From positions 29,058 through 93,057 of the forward strand of contig JBGORM010000009.1 of assembly GCA_041538185.1 (NCBI GenBank): a stretch of DNA of 64,000 bases. Direction: 5' to 3'. Position 1 is the stretch's first letter; each line of letters opens with the position of its first letter. Under the pieces are notes generated by a model. It worked only from the letters and a program-made list of their open reading frames with translations, did no database searches and was not told where the DNA came from. The position numbers and the translations under genes were made by a program. The stretch is from Melioribacteraceae bacterium 4301-Me. GTDB taxonomy: Bacteria; Bacteroidota; Ignavibacteria; Ignavibacteriales; Melioribacteraceae. Positions 28,616-38,393 of this stretch are shown here, piece by piece.

Positions 28616-29280
28616 CACTGAGTTATACGGAGAGTTCACGGAGTAGTACATAATTGGCGAGGAACCATTGAACCCTATAACTGAAATGATTTTATTTGAT
28701 TCATAAGCTAATAAGATTTCAATAGAGTAGTAATACTTTCGGACAGAGGTTAACGGGCTTTTGACTCAATTATACCATAAACAAAATCTTACCACTAAGT
28801 GTGGGAATCCACCGCCCACGAACTGGTGGATTCCTATTTGTGGGTGGTGAATTCTCATTTTATTTTTTAAATAACCTTAATAACATTTCCTAACAAAAAG
28901 AAGATTAACTTTATTACCTTATTCTTAATTTGCTTCTTCAAATAATTTTTAGTCCAAATAGTTCACCGGTTTGTGCTATCAGGTTAAAAAATTTAATCGT
29001 CTTGCCTTTTTGTGTTAAAGACTTCTTCCCTCCGCTGTTGGCTGGATCGCATGACAGTAATGAGTTTTAGTAGGACTATTTTAGTTGTTTTGATCAAAAA
29101 GTCAAAAACTCACAGAATGATAGTTATTTCTCATTCTATATATAAATTTCTTTTTACACTAAAAGCACGACTACAGAATTTTGCAACACGCACGCTTGGT
29201 ATGTTGAGTTAATCCTCATGAATTTTTTCGGTTAGATTTATTTAAATTACAGTTAGAATATTATTTTTTAACGTGAGAAG
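28616..29280. other. Gene-poor gap with degenerate repeat remnants
   Basis: I see no credible gene in these 665 bases. GGAATCCACC (28804-28813) and GGTGGATTCC (28825-28834) are perfect inverted repeats of the short palindrome family, followed by a third half copy GGTGGTGAATTCTC. Around 29025-29060, CTTCCCTCCGCTGTTGGCTGGATCGCATGACA looks like a decayed interspersed repeat on the opposite strand. Confidence 0.45.
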
Positions 29281-29625
29281 TTGGATACAATAAACATTCA
29301 AATACTTGGGACAAAAAGTTGCAGCGATACTCGTAAAGCGGAAAGATTTTTCAAGGAAAGAAGAATTCCATATCACTTCAGAGATTTGAACGAGAAGGGA
29401 TTAACAAAAGGCGAACTTGATAATATCAAAAGTAAAATTCCCATAGAAGAATTAATTGACCGCGAAGGTAAGCAATATAAAAAACGCAATTTGCAATTCA
29501 TGGTTTTTAGTTTAGAAGAAGAATTACTCAATGATTCTTTATTACTTAAGACACCAATTGTTCGATATGGAAGAGAAGTTACAATTGGTTATCAACCCGA
29601 AATTTGGAAAAAGTGGATTAGTTGA
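29281..29625 (+). CDS. ArsC/Spx-family thioredoxin-fold protein
   Basis: A 114-residue protein of the ArsC/YffB/Spx family. The N-terminal IQILGTKSCSDTRKAERFFKERRIP carries the single reactive cysteine at the usual place. LTKGELDNIK and the C-terminal TPIVRYGREVTIGYQPEIWKKW fit the family (P-hh-h-x-G and GY-x-P). The lack of a second active-site cysteine favours a reductase of unknown substrate or a regulator over a classic arsenate reductase. The start appears to be TTG at 29281; there is no ATG in range. Confidence 0.85.
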   Translation: MDTINIQILGTKSCSDTRKAERFFKERRIPYHFRDLNEKGLTKGELDNIKSKIPIEELIDREGKQYKKRNLQFMVFSLEEELLNDSLLLKTPIVRYGREVTIGYQPEIWKKWIS

Positions 29626-30241
29626 TTCCGTTAAGAATTATATTTCTTTTATTAAGTTCAGTAATTAATTGCCTATTATTCTGAAATTGAATTCCATCCC
29701 AGCCGCATTTTTTTGCACCTTCAACATAATCGAGCACGTCATCAATAAATAAATGTTCGGAAGAAGGCAGTTGCGTGTAAGATTCTACAGTGCGGTAAAT
29801 TTTTTCTTCCGGTTTAATTGCTTTCACTTCGTAGGAAAGTATTAATTTATCAAAGTAGTTTAAAAAAGAATAATTGCCCCAGCCGTATTTTCTATGAATG
29901 TAATTTGTGTTTGAAAGGAGTATTAGTTTGTAGTACTTTTTTAGACTGGGCAGAATAGCTGTTAGTTCTTTATTTTCAATAAAAATATTGGAAAAATATT
30001 TACAGAAATCTTCCTTTTCAATTTTGTGTTCCGTCCATTCCATCATTATAGTTAAAAATTCCTCAGTAGTGATTGCTGATTTTTCGTAATCTCTGTGAAC
30101 ATGATAATTTTCTTTGTAAAGTTTTAGGAATCTGTCTCCTAAGCCATTATCGATTTCGTTAAATTTTTTTATGATAATTGAATAATCAAAGGGAATTAAA
30201 ACGTTGCCTAAGTCGAAAACAATAACAGAAGGGTGGTTCAT
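29618..30241 (-). CDS. HAD-family hydrolase
   Basis: A 207-residue haloacid-dehalogenase-like phosphatase. Motif I is VIVFDLGNVLIPFD, where an Asp follows the strand and the second Asp is replaced by Asn-Val-Leu as in the YihX/FMN-phosphatase group. Motif II is LILLSNTN, the motif III lysine is in YEVKAIKPEEKIY, and motif IV is HLFIDDVLDYVEGA. I start at the ATG at 30241, because the GTG 12 bases earlier overlaps the GGAG site. The gene is convergent with the ArsC-like gene and overlaps it by 8 bases. Confidence 0.88.
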   Translation of the reverse strand: MNHPSVIVFDLGNVLIPFDYSIIIKKFNEIDNGLGDRFLKLYKENYHVHRDYEKSAITTEEFLTIMMEWTEHKIEKEDFCKYFSNIFIENKELTAILPSLKKYYKLILLSNTNYIHRKYGWGNYSFLNYFDKLILSYEVKAIKPEEKIYRTVESYTQLPSSEHLFIDDVLDYVEGAKKCGWDGIQFQNNRQLITELNKRNIILNGIN

Positions 30242-30294
30242 TTTAACTAACACTCCAAATTTGTTTACTCAAATATATTTCTCTAAAAAGGAAA

Positions 30295-30327
30295 TAAAAA
30301 AAGCTGCAGAAAATTACTGCAGCTTTT
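30295..30327 (-). terminator. Rho-independent terminator after the M16 operon
   Basis: AAGCTGCAG (30301-30309) and CTGCAGCTT (30317-30325) form a perfect 9-bp stem with a 7-base loop. On the minus strand it is followed by a run of seven Ts. It lies about 50 bases after the stop of the second M16 gene. Confidence 0.85.
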
Positions 30328-30377
30328 GTAATATTAGCATAATCAGACAATGTAATTAGCAATTTTAGTGTTCACGA

Positions 30378-32447
30378 TTATTTTACTTCGAACAAATCAT
30401 CTTTTAAGCCTGTATTTACTTCAATTGAGCTGACAGTTAAATCGATTGTATTAGGACCTAAATTTTGTGAGAGCTTAAAAGGGTACTTAACGCCTTGCAC
30501 TTCTCTGTAATCTCCGAAATCTAATGTTTGGGTAAAACTGCCTTGAGGCGTATCGACAGTATTAACTTCCCTAATTAAAAAGCCTGTATCTGTATCAAAA
30601 TATCTAACAATTTTGCTGCCGTCAGCAGTAGTAAAAGTAACCTTATAAGCATTTTTACCATTGATATTTTCCATGCCGGAAAGTTCCATTTTAACACCCA
30701 AGCTATCAATATCAAGATACCAATGCATTGAAGATTCAGCTTTCATCTTTTCAATTTGTTGTGGGGTCATTTCTATTGTTTGACCCATGCCAACTACTTT
30801 ACCTTTCTTGCCATTAAAAATTGTTTCTTGTTTAAAGACGCCGGCATCAAGTACTTGGTAAAGTTTATTAGGCAGTTTTTGATACATAGTTAAAGTTAAG
30901 TTCATGCCTTGAATTGACCCGCTCAATTTTGTCGTTTTATCTTTAATTTTCAGTAAATTATCTTTACCTCCAATTGCTTCAATATATTTGTTTAAAATAC
31001 TTTGGGCAGTAACTCCTTCGGGGATTTTATTTAACGATGGGTCGTATTTATTTCCATATATATCGTAGTAATCTACTTTTCCGCTAAGACTAAATTTTTT
31101 CAAGCCGTCAACAATTTCTTCTCCGTTTCCTACTACTATAATATTACAGTTGTTTGGTTTAATATATTTTTTAGCTACAGAAGCAATATCATCAACGGTG
31201 ACTGCATTTAAGTTTTTAAGGTAATTTTTATAATAGTCTTGAGGCAATTTATATCGAGCAATATTTATTGCAAAATTCGCAATAGTCTGAGGATTTTCTA
31301 GTGAACGGGCAAAACTTCCAGTCATATAATTTTTAGTTGTTTGTAATTCATCTTCTTTTACTTTTTCGTTACGTATTCTTCTCAACTCGTTAAAAATTTC
31401 AGTTATTGCGCTATCAGTTACAGCATTTCTAACCTTTGTATGTACATAAAAACTGCCGACGTATTGGTCAGAATTTATTGATGAACCAGCGCCATAAGTA
31501 TAGCCATGTTTTTCTCTTAAATTATTATTTATTCTTGAAAGGAATGACCCTCCAAGAATTGTATTCATTACAGAAGCTGGTATAACATCCTCGCTTGACT
31601 TGGGTAGTTCGATTGGGTAACCAATTGTAATTACAGATTGTACAGAGTTACTTCTGTCAACCAACTCCACTTTATTAACAAGAGGTGGTTTCGGTGTGGG
31701 AAAAGTTGAAACAGAAACATTCCCTTTTTTCCACTTGCCGAAATATTTTTCGACCAACTTTTGTGCTTCTGCTTTGTTTATGTCACCCACAATTGCTAAA
31801 TAAGAAATATTTGGCTTAAAATAAGTTTCATAATATTTATTGCACATTTGAAGATTTATTTTATTGACTGATTCTTCAGTCATTGATTCTCCGTAAGGAT
31901 GATTTTTTCCGTAAAAGAGTGCATCTCTTACACGAGTTGATATTGCATCTGGATTATCTTTGGCGGACGCTAAACTTGAAAGCATTTGTTTTTTTATCTT
32001 ATCTAATTCTTCTTGTCTAAAAAGAGGATGCAGTAAGATATCTGACATGATATCTAGTAATTTATTGACGTGTTTTTTTAAAGATGCAGCATAAATCCCG
32101 GTTGAAGAAGTGTTTAGTGTTGCGCCAATAAAATCTATTTCTTCATCAATTTTATCCTTGGTTCTATTTTTTGTACCTGTTCTCAATAATTCCCCAGCAG
32201 CTTCAATATAGCCAGCACTATCTCCTTCAAGAATTGGTGAACGGTCGACAACTAAATTAAAAGCTACGCGTGGCAGTTTGTGGTTTTCTACTACAAAAAC
32301 CTTTAAGCCATTTTTAAGTGTAAAACTATCATATTTGCCAAGTTTAATTTCGGGTGCAGGACCTGGCTTAGGTCTAACACTTCTATCGACTTGTGCAAAG
32401 TTTATTCCACATATTAAAAGAACGATTACCAAAAATTTGTTTTTCAT
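30378..32447 (-). CDS. M16 peptidase-like protein, non-catalytic subunit with C-terminal lipoprotein-sorting-like domain
   Basis: A 689-residue exported protein with a signal peptide (MKNKFLVIVLLICGINFAQ). The first 430 residues form two M16 halves (LKNGLKVFVVENHKLPRVAFNLVV, then SYLAIVGDINKAEAQKLVEKYFG). The zinc motif HxxEH expected near residue 75 is replaced by GYIEAAGELLRTG, so it should be catalytically inactive. The last 230 residues resemble LolA/outer-membrane sorting-type beta domains (FNGKKGKVVGMGQ, VRYFDTDTGFLIREV). The start is the ATG at 32447, with GGAGAAG at the right distance. It pairs with the active M16 gene upstream. Confidence 0.88.
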   Translation of the reverse strand: MKNKFLVIVLLICGINFAQVDRSVRPKPGPAPEIKLGKYDSFTLKNGLKVFVVENHKLPRVAFNLVVDRSPILEGDSAGYIEAAGELLRTGTKNRTKDKIDEEIDFIGATLNTSSTGIYAASLKKHVNKLLDIMSDILLHPLFRQEELDKIKKQMLSSLASAKDNPDAISTRVRDALFYGKNHPYGESMTEESVNKINLQMCNKYYETYFKPNISYLAIVGDINKAEAQKLVEKYFGKWKKGNVSVSTFPTPKPPLVNKVELVDRSNSVQSVITIGYPIELPKSSEDVIPASVMNTILGGSFLSRINNNLREKHGYTYGAGSSINSDQYVGSFYVHTKVRNAVTDSAITEIFNELRRIRNEKVKEDELQTTKNYMTGSFARSLENPQTIANFAINIARYKLPQDYYKNYLKNLNAVTVDDIASVAKKYIKPNNCNIIVVGNGEEIVDGLKKFSLSGKVDYYDIYGNKYDPSLNKIPEGVTAQSILNKYIEAIGGKDNLLKIKDKTTKLSGSIQGMNLTLTMYQKLPNKLYQVLDAGVFKQETIFNGKKGKVVGMGQTIEMTPQQIEKMKAESSMHWYLDIDSLGVKMELSGMENINGKNAYKVTFTTADGSKIVRYFDTDTGFLIREVNTVDTPQGSFTQTLDFGDYREVQGVKYPFKLSQNLGPNTIDLTVSSIEVNTGLKDDLFEVK

Positions 32448-32479
32448 TTTAAACTTCTCCATTGTTCTTTAAATTAATT

Positions 32480-33811
32480 TCATTTGGTTGAATTGGCTTT
32501 TTTAGGTAAATAATATAGAACTACACGATTATCATTATTTAAATATTTATCGGCAACTCTTTTAATATCCTCACGTGTTACCATCATGTATTTATTTATT
32601 TCTGTGTTGATAAGGTTTGTATTATGGAAGAATAGATAATAGTTAGCAAGACTTCTTGCAACACCAAGGTTAGTACTGTTAGAAGTAACAAAATCATTTT
32701 CGGTTTGGTTCTGCAGTTTTTGATATTCACGTTTAGAAATTAAAGAATCCTTTACCTTATCTAATTCTAACTGCATAGCTTTTTCGAGATCTTCAGCATT
32801 CACTCCAACATTTGCAACGGCATAAGTAATGAATAAACCCGGGTCTTCAAGAGCAAAGTTTAATGAACCAGCGTATACCGCTTTTTGCTGCTTGTCTACC
32901 AATGACTTGTATAACCTCGAACTTTGTCCCTGTGCGAGGATGGTATTTAACATATCAAGCGCATAATAGTCTGGTGTTCCCTGAGCTGGAATTCTATATG
33001 CAAACAGAACAAGTGGAAGTTGTATATTGTCGTAAACTGTATCTCTTACCTCACCGTTTAGAGGCGGTTCGACTATTTGTGGTTGTTTAATCTCGTATTT
33101 ACCACGCGGTATATCCGCAAAATATTTTTCAATTTCTTTTTTAGCTTGTTCTATGTTTATGTCTCCCGAAATAGAAAGAACAGCATTTTGTGGAACATAA
33201 TAATGTTTATAAAAATCAATAAACTCGTCCAAAGTAGCTTTGTCGATATATTGTGCAGATCCTATAGGAGTCCATCTGTATGGGTGAACTTTATAAGCAT
33301 GTTTAAAAACTTGTTCTTGCAATGTGCCATAGGGTTGATTGTCCAACCGCTGCTTTCGCTCTTCTTTTACTACTTTCCTTTGGGTTTCAACTCCAATTGA
33401 ATCAATTTTCAAATGAAGCATTCTTTCTGATTCCATCCACAATCCAAGTTCTAATTGATTTGATGGCAAAATTTGATAATAAAAAGTTTCATCGAAGGAC
33501 GTACTTGCATTGTTTTGCCCACCGGCATTCTCTGAAATTTTATCGAACTCGCCCCTGCCAATATATTCAGAACCCTCGAACATTAAATGTTCGAAAAAGT
33601 GTGCAAAGCCAGTTCGGTCAGGCTGCTCATTCTTAGAGCCCACATGATAAGTTACTGTAATTGCTACTATCGGCGTTGAATTATCCTGGTGTAAGATTAC
33701 ATGCAGTCCATTGTTAAGGTTGTACTCAACAAAATTAATTTTTCTCTCTTGTGGATAAGTTAATTGGCTTACTACAAAGAGAAAAAGTAAAATTATTTTT
33801 ACTCTCATCAC
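32480..33811 (-). CDS. M16 zinc peptidase, catalytic subunit
   Basis: A 443-residue exported insulinase-type peptidase. After a signal peptide (MMRVKIILLFLFVVSQLTYPQ) comes the inverted zinc motif HFFEH in TGFAHFFEHLMFEGS, with the downstream glutamate in ERKVVKEERKQR-like sequence. The C-terminal half holds the second M16 fold (NAVLSISGDINIEQAKKEIEKYF). Together with the inactive homologue 32 bases downstream it forms the two-gene M16 arrangement common in Bacteroidota, likely a periplasmic heterodimer degrading peptides. Confidence 0.93.
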   Translation of the reverse strand: MMRVKIILLFLFVVSQLTYPQERKINFVEYNLNNGLHVILHQDNSTPIVAITVTYHVGSKNEQPDRTGFAHFFEHLMFEGSEYIGRGEFDKISENAGGQNNASTSFDETFYYQILPSNQLELGLWMESERMLHLKIDSIGVETQRKVVKEERKQRLDNQPYGTLQEQVFKHAYKVHPYRWTPIGSAQYIDKATLDEFIDFYKHYYVPQNAVLSISGDINIEQAKKEIEKYFADIPRGKYEIKQPQIVEPPLNGEVRDTVYDNIQLPLVLFAYRIPAQGTPDYYALDMLNTILAQGQSSRLYKSLVDKQQKAVYAGSLNFALEDPGLFITYAVANVGVNAEDLEKAMQLELDKVKDSLISKREYQKLQNQTENDFVTSNSTNLGVARSLANYYLFFHNTNLINTEINKYMMVTREDIKRVADKYLNNDNRVVLYYLPKKANSTK

Positions 33812-34011
33812 TCACCCTTTTTAGTTTGTAGTTCTTTATTGCAAATTCATTTATTTAAAATAAATAAAAAAAGCGTTTAATATGAAAGGGAGGCAGTAAA
33901 AAATTTTTCCATTGCTTACGGATAGAAAGCGGATTTTTGATTGTGCAAAAGAATCAACTCCAATGGATTTTATAGGAAAAAATTGATGTAAAATTTATGA
34001 TTAAGTCATAT

Positions 34012-34311
34012 CTGTCCAATATATTTTTTATTTCGTTCCTAAAGGGACTTAATCTATTTCTTTGTTCTTTATCCTAAAAATATTTTGTCCTGACGGGACA
34101 ATAAAGCTTTGATTATGCATAAACCAATGTAATCCCTTTAGGGATTATATAGTTATAGAACAAATAAATATCATACTGAAGTTAAAAGTCCCGTAGGGAC
34201 GAGATAGGGATTGATTTACAAGACAAGTAGAATAGTCCAAAATCTTGAAGTTTTCAAATTTATTTGGTAATTCATCCCTTCGGGATTTGATTTCAAAATT
34301 ATTTTGGACAG
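34012..34311. repeat. 300-bp dispersed MITE-like element, copy 3
   Basis: Third copy of the element at 384-684, same orientation, with CTGTCCAA/TTGGACAG ends and five internal TCCC/GGGA palindromes. It occupies most of the 33812-34400 gap, 89 bases from the stop codon of the PAS kinase. Apart from it the gap is AT-rich (33812-34011) with nothing I recognise. Confidence 0.85.
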
Positions 34312-34400
34312 CAGTGGATTAAGTAAAATTTTTTACCGAAGCTTTGCAGACTTAATTTTTAATATGCATAAGAGTAATTATTGGCTTATAAGACTTCAAG

Positions 34401-35918
34401 TTAGCTGCGCGGCAAAGAGAATGTAAATGTAGTTCCTGAATTTACTAAGCTTTTGACCCAAATTTTACCTTTGTTTTTCTCTATCATTTCTTTGCACAAA
34501 ATTAAACCAAGTCCACTTCCTTTCTCATCGTTTGTACCATAAGTTGAATGATTTACATCCAACCTAAAAAGTTTTCCAATGTCATCTTCTTTTATACCAA
34601 CGCCGTTATCGATTATAGAAAATTCAATTGTTTTCTCTTTAACTTCAGAAGTTAACCTTACTGTTCCTCCTGGTCTTGTGAATTTTATAGCGTTGGACAA
34701 AAGATTTTGCAAAACAGAAAAAATCATATCTTCATCGGCAAAAACAATAGAATCGTTTGATATATCATTTATAATAGAAATGTTTTTGCTATCAGCATTG
34801 TTCTGCATTAGACGAATAACTTCTTCGGCTTTATGAGACATATTAAAATTTATTGGTTCAAATTGAATTTTGCCCGATTGAATACGCGACCACTGCAATA
34901 AATTTTCCAGTAGATTAAAAACATTTTTTGCTGCCTCGTGAATTTTATTAGCAAAGGAAACTATCTCTTCTTTACTTAATTCTTCTATATCTTCTGTGAG
35001 GAACTCGGAAAAGCTGAGAATTGAACTGAAAGGACTTCGTAAATCGTGAGCAATAATTGAAAAGAATTTATCTTTTGAAGCATTAGAATTTTTTAATTCT
35101 TGTTCTGATTCTTTTAGTTGTTCATTTACAGCTGCTAACTTGTTAATTAAATTTTTGAGTTGCATTTCAGACTTTTTAGCATCTGTAATATCTCTTAAAA
35201 TTCCTCTATAAGAAATAATTTTGCCGTTCTGGTCTTTCACAGCCATTGCAGTTTCAAGTACTGTTACTATTTCACCGTTTTTTTTCTTAATGTTAATTTC
35301 ATAATTTTTTACATAGCCGTCGCGCTCAAGTTTTTGCTTGAAACGTTCACGATCCTCTTTGTGAACATAAAGTTCATTAGCAATATCTATTTTAGCAAGG
35401 GGGTAGTTTGGGTCAATACCTAACAGTTCGTAACCGGAAGGATTTAGCTCTAAAAGTTTTCCGTCTGGTGTGCTTTCGTAAATTGCATCTTTAAGTTCAA
35501 TAAAAAGATTTCTGTATTTATCTTGGATGGATTTTATAGATTCTTCAGTTTTAGTATCACTTGAAATGTCTTTGATTATATAAACTGTAGCTGTTTCCGA
35601 TTTATTTTTTATGGGAAACGATTTATACTCAACAAAAAATTCAGACCCATTTTTTTTCTTGTTGATAAATTTTCTATCTGTCGGTATGCTGTTTTGTTGA
35701 TTATCTGTTGGAGTTTGTGCTTCGGAAGGCTGATTATCTGAATGTAATACTTTTATGTTTTTACCTACAATTTCGTTTAGTTCATACAGATATGTTTTGC
35801 AGAAAGATTTATTAACGTATGCTATTTCATCGTTTTGGTTTGCTATGATTATGCTTTCATCAATATTCTCAAATATTTGTTTTAATGTTTCGATATTGTC
35901 AAATTCTTTGGATAACAT
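34401..35918 (-). CDS. PAS-domain sensor histidine kinase
   Basis: A 505-residue cytoplasmic-looking kinase without a signal peptide or clear membrane helix. Two PAS domains span about residues 10-120 (NIDESIIIANQNDEIAYVN) and 135-250 (LLELNPSGYELLGI, then GYVKNYEINIKKKNGEIV). A coiled coil follows, then HisKA with the phosphoacceptor in SIIAHDLRSPFSSIL and HATPase_c (NLLSNAIKFTRPGG, DNGVGIKE, EKGSGLGLILC). The catalytic core closely resembles the TPR kinase at 24149-26149, including the YGTNDEKGSGLGL stretch. No response regulator is adjacent. Confidence 0.92.
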   Translation of the reverse strand: MLSKEFDNIETLKQIFENIDESIIIANQNDEIAYVNKSFCKTYLYELNEIVGKNIKVLHSDNQPSEAQTPTDNQQNSIPTDRKFINKKKNGSEFFVEYKSFPIKNKSETATVYIIKDISSDTKTEESIKSIQDKYRNLFIELKDAIYESTPDGKLLELNPSGYELLGIDPNYPLAKIDIANELYVHKEDRERFKQKLERDGYVKNYEINIKKKNGEIVTVLETAMAVKDQNGKIISYRGILRDITDAKKSEMQLKNLINKLAAVNEQLKESEQELKNSNASKDKFFSIIAHDLRSPFSSILSFSEFLTEDIEELSKEEIVSFANKIHEAAKNVFNLLENLLQWSRIQSGKIQFEPINFNMSHKAEEVIRLMQNNADSKNISIINDISNDSIVFADEDMIFSVLQNLLSNAIKFTRPGGTVRLTSEVKEKTIEFSIIDNGVGIKEDDIGKLFRLDVNHSTYGTNDEKGSGLGLILCKEMIEKNKGKIWVKSLVNSGTTFTFSLPRS

Positions 35919-36125
35919 TTTTTATGTTTATAATTTTTTAGCGCCCTCTGTGTTGAGCATAAACATAAAAGTCTAATCTCAACCTTGTAAAAATAATATT
36001 TACAAATTAAAATTCTATAAAAAATTTAACATGGTTTTCAAGATGAAGTTTTGCCATTTGAACTACAATCGGCAGTAATAAAAATTATCATATTAAATGT
36101 AAAAGAAAGGTCAGTTCTTTTTTAT

Positions 36126-37091
36126 TTATTTATATTTTCTAATAGCTTTTTTTAAGCGGTCCATAATTGCAAGGCCAAGTCCTTTTTCCTGGACTTTCTC
36201 AACTAAAATGATGTCTAATTTTTGATTTTCAAGTTCGTGTAGATATTGGAATAAATTAGCTGCAGCTTCTCTCAAATCCTTTTTTTCGGAAAGTATTTTT
36301 ACTGATGCGAATTCATAATTAATTTTTTTTTCACTAAAAAAAATAGCACCGACTTTCTTTTTTTTGTTTTTAAAAATTGAGTTTCTGCTGAGAAAGGCGA
36401 TTGGAATAGACGGTGCATAGTGGTATGGAAGCTGTCCTGGCGCTGCAGGTTTATTAGAAGTAGTTCTTCTTTTCAATTTACCGGTATAAATTTCAATCTC
36501 TTCAATTGGTATCCCGCCTGGTCGTAGTAATTCAACCCCTTTATTGTCAATTTTTATTATTGTTGATTCAACACCAACTCTGCACTTACCGCCATCTAAA
36601 ATTAAATTAACCTTTTCACCTAACTGGTTTTCAACATGCTGGGCTGTGGTAGGACTCAATTTACTAAATACGTTGGCACTTGGAGCGGCAATAGGAACGC
36701 CACTTTTTTTTATTAACTCAAGTGCAACTTTATGGTCAGGCATCCTAATTGCAACTGTTGGATTTCCTGCGGTTACAATGTTGGGTACAATGTCTTTCTT
36801 TGGCAAAACTAAAGTTAATGGACCAGGCCAAAATTCTTTTATTAATCTATCAATTAATTTGCTGTTGTAGTTTGTAATTTTATAAAGCATTTTTAAGTCT
36901 GATATGTGTAAAATGAGTGGATTAAACTGAGGGCGTTTTTTAACTTCGAATATTTTTGCAACCGCTATTGGGTTAAGCCCGTCTGCACCAAGACCGTAAA
37001 CAGTTTCAGTAGGAAAAGCTACTAACCCTCCGCTCTTTATTATTTTGGCAGCAAGTGAAATATTTGTCTTGGTTGCATTGACTATATTCAT
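36126..37091 (-). CDS. sua5: L-threonylcarbamoyladenylate synthase (Sua5/YrdC family)
   Basis: A 321-residue enzyme making threonylcarbamoyl-AMP from threonine, bicarbonate and ATP for the tRNA t6A37 modification. The YrdC domain (about 1-200) shows GGLVAFPTETVYGLGADGLNP, KKRPQFNPLILHI and VAIRMPDH, with PIAAPSANVFSKLSPTTAQHV near residue 135. A linker (PAAPGQLPYHYAP) leads into the C-terminal Sua5 domain, so this is the longer Sua5 form rather than short TsaC. Confidence 0.95.
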   Translation of the reverse strand: MNIVNATKTNISLAAKIIKSGGLVAFPTETVYGLGADGLNPIAVAKIFEVKKRPQFNPLILHISDLKMLYKITNYNSKLIDRLIKEFWPGPLTLVLPKKDIVPNIVTAGNPTVAIRMPDHKVALELIKKSGVPIAAPSANVFSKLSPTTAQHVENQLGEKVNLILDGGKCRVGVESTIIKIDNKGVELLRPGGIPIEEIEIYTGKLKRRTTSNKPAAPGQLPYHYAPSIPIAFLSRNSIFKNKKKKVGAIFFSEKKINYEFASVKILSEKKDLREAAANLFQYLHELENQKLDIILVEKVQEKGLGLAIMDRLKKAIRKYK

Positions 37092-37179
37092 AACAACTAT
37101 CGAATTTGGCTTTCGAATATAATAAGTTTGAAACGTAAATGTAATTTAATAACATATTTCATTTTACGGAGTTAATGCT

Positions 37180-37941
37180 ATGGAGACGTTAAACGATATA
37201 AAAAAATTTTGTAAAGTACTTGCAAATGAAAGCGGTAAGGTAATTAAAAGTTATTTCCGTACAAAAGTTTCTGTAGAAAAAAAAGTAGACTTTTCACCTG
37301 TTACAATTGCAGATAAAAAAGCTGAAGAAGTGCTGCGCGAATTGATAATGAAAGAATTTCCCGAGCATGGAATTTTAGGTGAAGAATTTGGTGAGTATAA
37401 TTCTAATGCTGAGTATAAATGGGTACTTGATCCAATTGACGGCACTAAAAGCTTTATCTGCGGTGCAGTTACATTTGGGACTTTAATTGCGCTACTTAAA
37501 AACGAGAAACCAATATTAGGAGTAATTAATCAGCCTGTGCTTAATGAATTTTTAATTGGAGATAATTACTCGGCCAAATTGAACGAGGTTGATACTAAAG
37601 TAAGAAAGTGCGAGAATTTAAATGAGGCGGTTCTGCTTACTACAGACCATTTAAATATTGGCAAGTACCAAAATCAAAAGAAATTCGATGAGCTGATTAA
37701 GAAAGTTTATATTTACAGGAACTGGGGTGATTGTTATGGCTACTATCTTGTAGCAACTGGCTATGCCGATATAATGATAGACCCTATAATGAATAAATGG
37801 GACTTATTAGCTTTAGTGCCAATAATAAATGGTGCTGGAGGTAAAATAACAGATTACCACGGCAAAGATGCTGTCACGGGCAATAGTATTATAGCGACGG
37901 GCGGTTTAATTCACGACCAGGTTGTAGAAATGTTGAATTAA
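37180..37941 (+). CDS. hisN: Inositol-monophosphatase family phosphatase, probable histidinol-phosphatase
   Basis: A 253-residue Mg-dependent phosphatase. The metal-binding motifs are [25 protein letters not shown] and the late [17 protein letters not shown]. The phrase [20 protein letters not shown] is typical of HisN, the IMPase-type histidinol-phosphate phosphatase. Inositol or 3'-phosphoadenosine substrates cannot be excluded. It is cytoplasmic, with no other his genes nearby; thioredoxin follows 50 bases downstream. Confidence 0.85.
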   Translation: METLNDIKKFCKVLANESGKVIKSYFRTKVSVEKKVDFSPVTIADKKAEEVLRELIMKEFPEHGILGEEFGEYNSNAEYKWVLDPIDGTKSFICGAVTFGTLIALLKNEKPILGVINQPVLNEFLIGDNYSAKLNEVDTKVRKCENLNEAVLLTTDHLNIGKYQNQKKFDELIKKVYIYRNWGDCYGYYLVATGYADIMIDPIMNKWDLLALVPIINGAGGKITDYHGKDAVTGNSIIATGGLIHDQVVEMLN

Positions 37942-37991
37942 GAATCTTTTCATATTTGACTGCATCAAACACCAGTAAAAAGGAGACAAAT

Positions 37992-38327
37992 ATGAAAAAC
38001 ATAACTGAAGGAACAGATTTTAATTTTCAAGAGGAAGTTTTACAATCGGATTTGCCGGTATTAGTAGATTTTTGGGCGCCGTGGTGTGCACCTTGTAGAA
38101 TGGTTGCTCCAATTGTAGAAGAAATTGCAAATGACTTTAGTGGTAAATTAAAAGTTGTTAAGCTAAATACAGATGAAAATTTTCAAACTGCGTCTCTTTA
38201 TGGAATCATGAGCATACCAACTCTTGGCATATTTAAAAATGGCAAATTAGTCGACTCTGTAATTGGAGCTGTACCTAAACAGTATCTCTTAAATAAACTT
38301 AAGCCCTACTTAGAGACAATAAATTAA
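37992..38327 (+). CDS. trxA: Thioredoxin
   Basis: A 111-residue thioredoxin with the redox site WCAPC in [21 protein letters not shown] and the cis-proline in [12 protein letters not shown]. It has no signal peptide, so it is cytoplasmic. The start is the ATG at 37992, preceded by AAGGAGACAAAT; an upstream in-frame ATG at 37956 lacks a ribosome site. A strong terminator follows. Confidence 0.96.
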   Translation: MKNITEGTDFNFQEEVLQSDLPVLVDFWAPWCAPCRMVAPIVEEIANDFSGKLKVVKLNTDENFQTASLYGIMSIPTLGIFKNGKLVDSVIGAVPKQYLLNKLKPYLETIN

Positions 38328-38340
38328 TCGATACAAAACA

Positions 38341-38371
38341 AAAATGCCCCAATGAAAAAGGGGCATTTTTG
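38341..38371. terminator. Bidirectional terminator between trxA and ferredoxin
   Basis: AAAATGCCCC and GGGGCATTTT form a 10-bp stem with a 10-base loop, flanked by T runs on the plus strand and A runs readable as Ts on the minus strand. It lies between the convergent trxA and ferredoxin genes. Confidence 0.88.
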
Positions 38372-38393
38372 CAAATGGAGATGGAGGGGGGAA

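Noticed and set aside
29012..29212. 66-codon plus-strand frame in the gene-poor gap
   Set aside because: It lies on decayed repeat sequence, has no ribosome site, and its composition looks random.
384..34311. Repeated 300-bp units considered as a CRISPR array or integron attC series
   Set aside because: The copies are tens of kilobases apart with no short direct repeats and spacers, and no cas or integrase gene is present.
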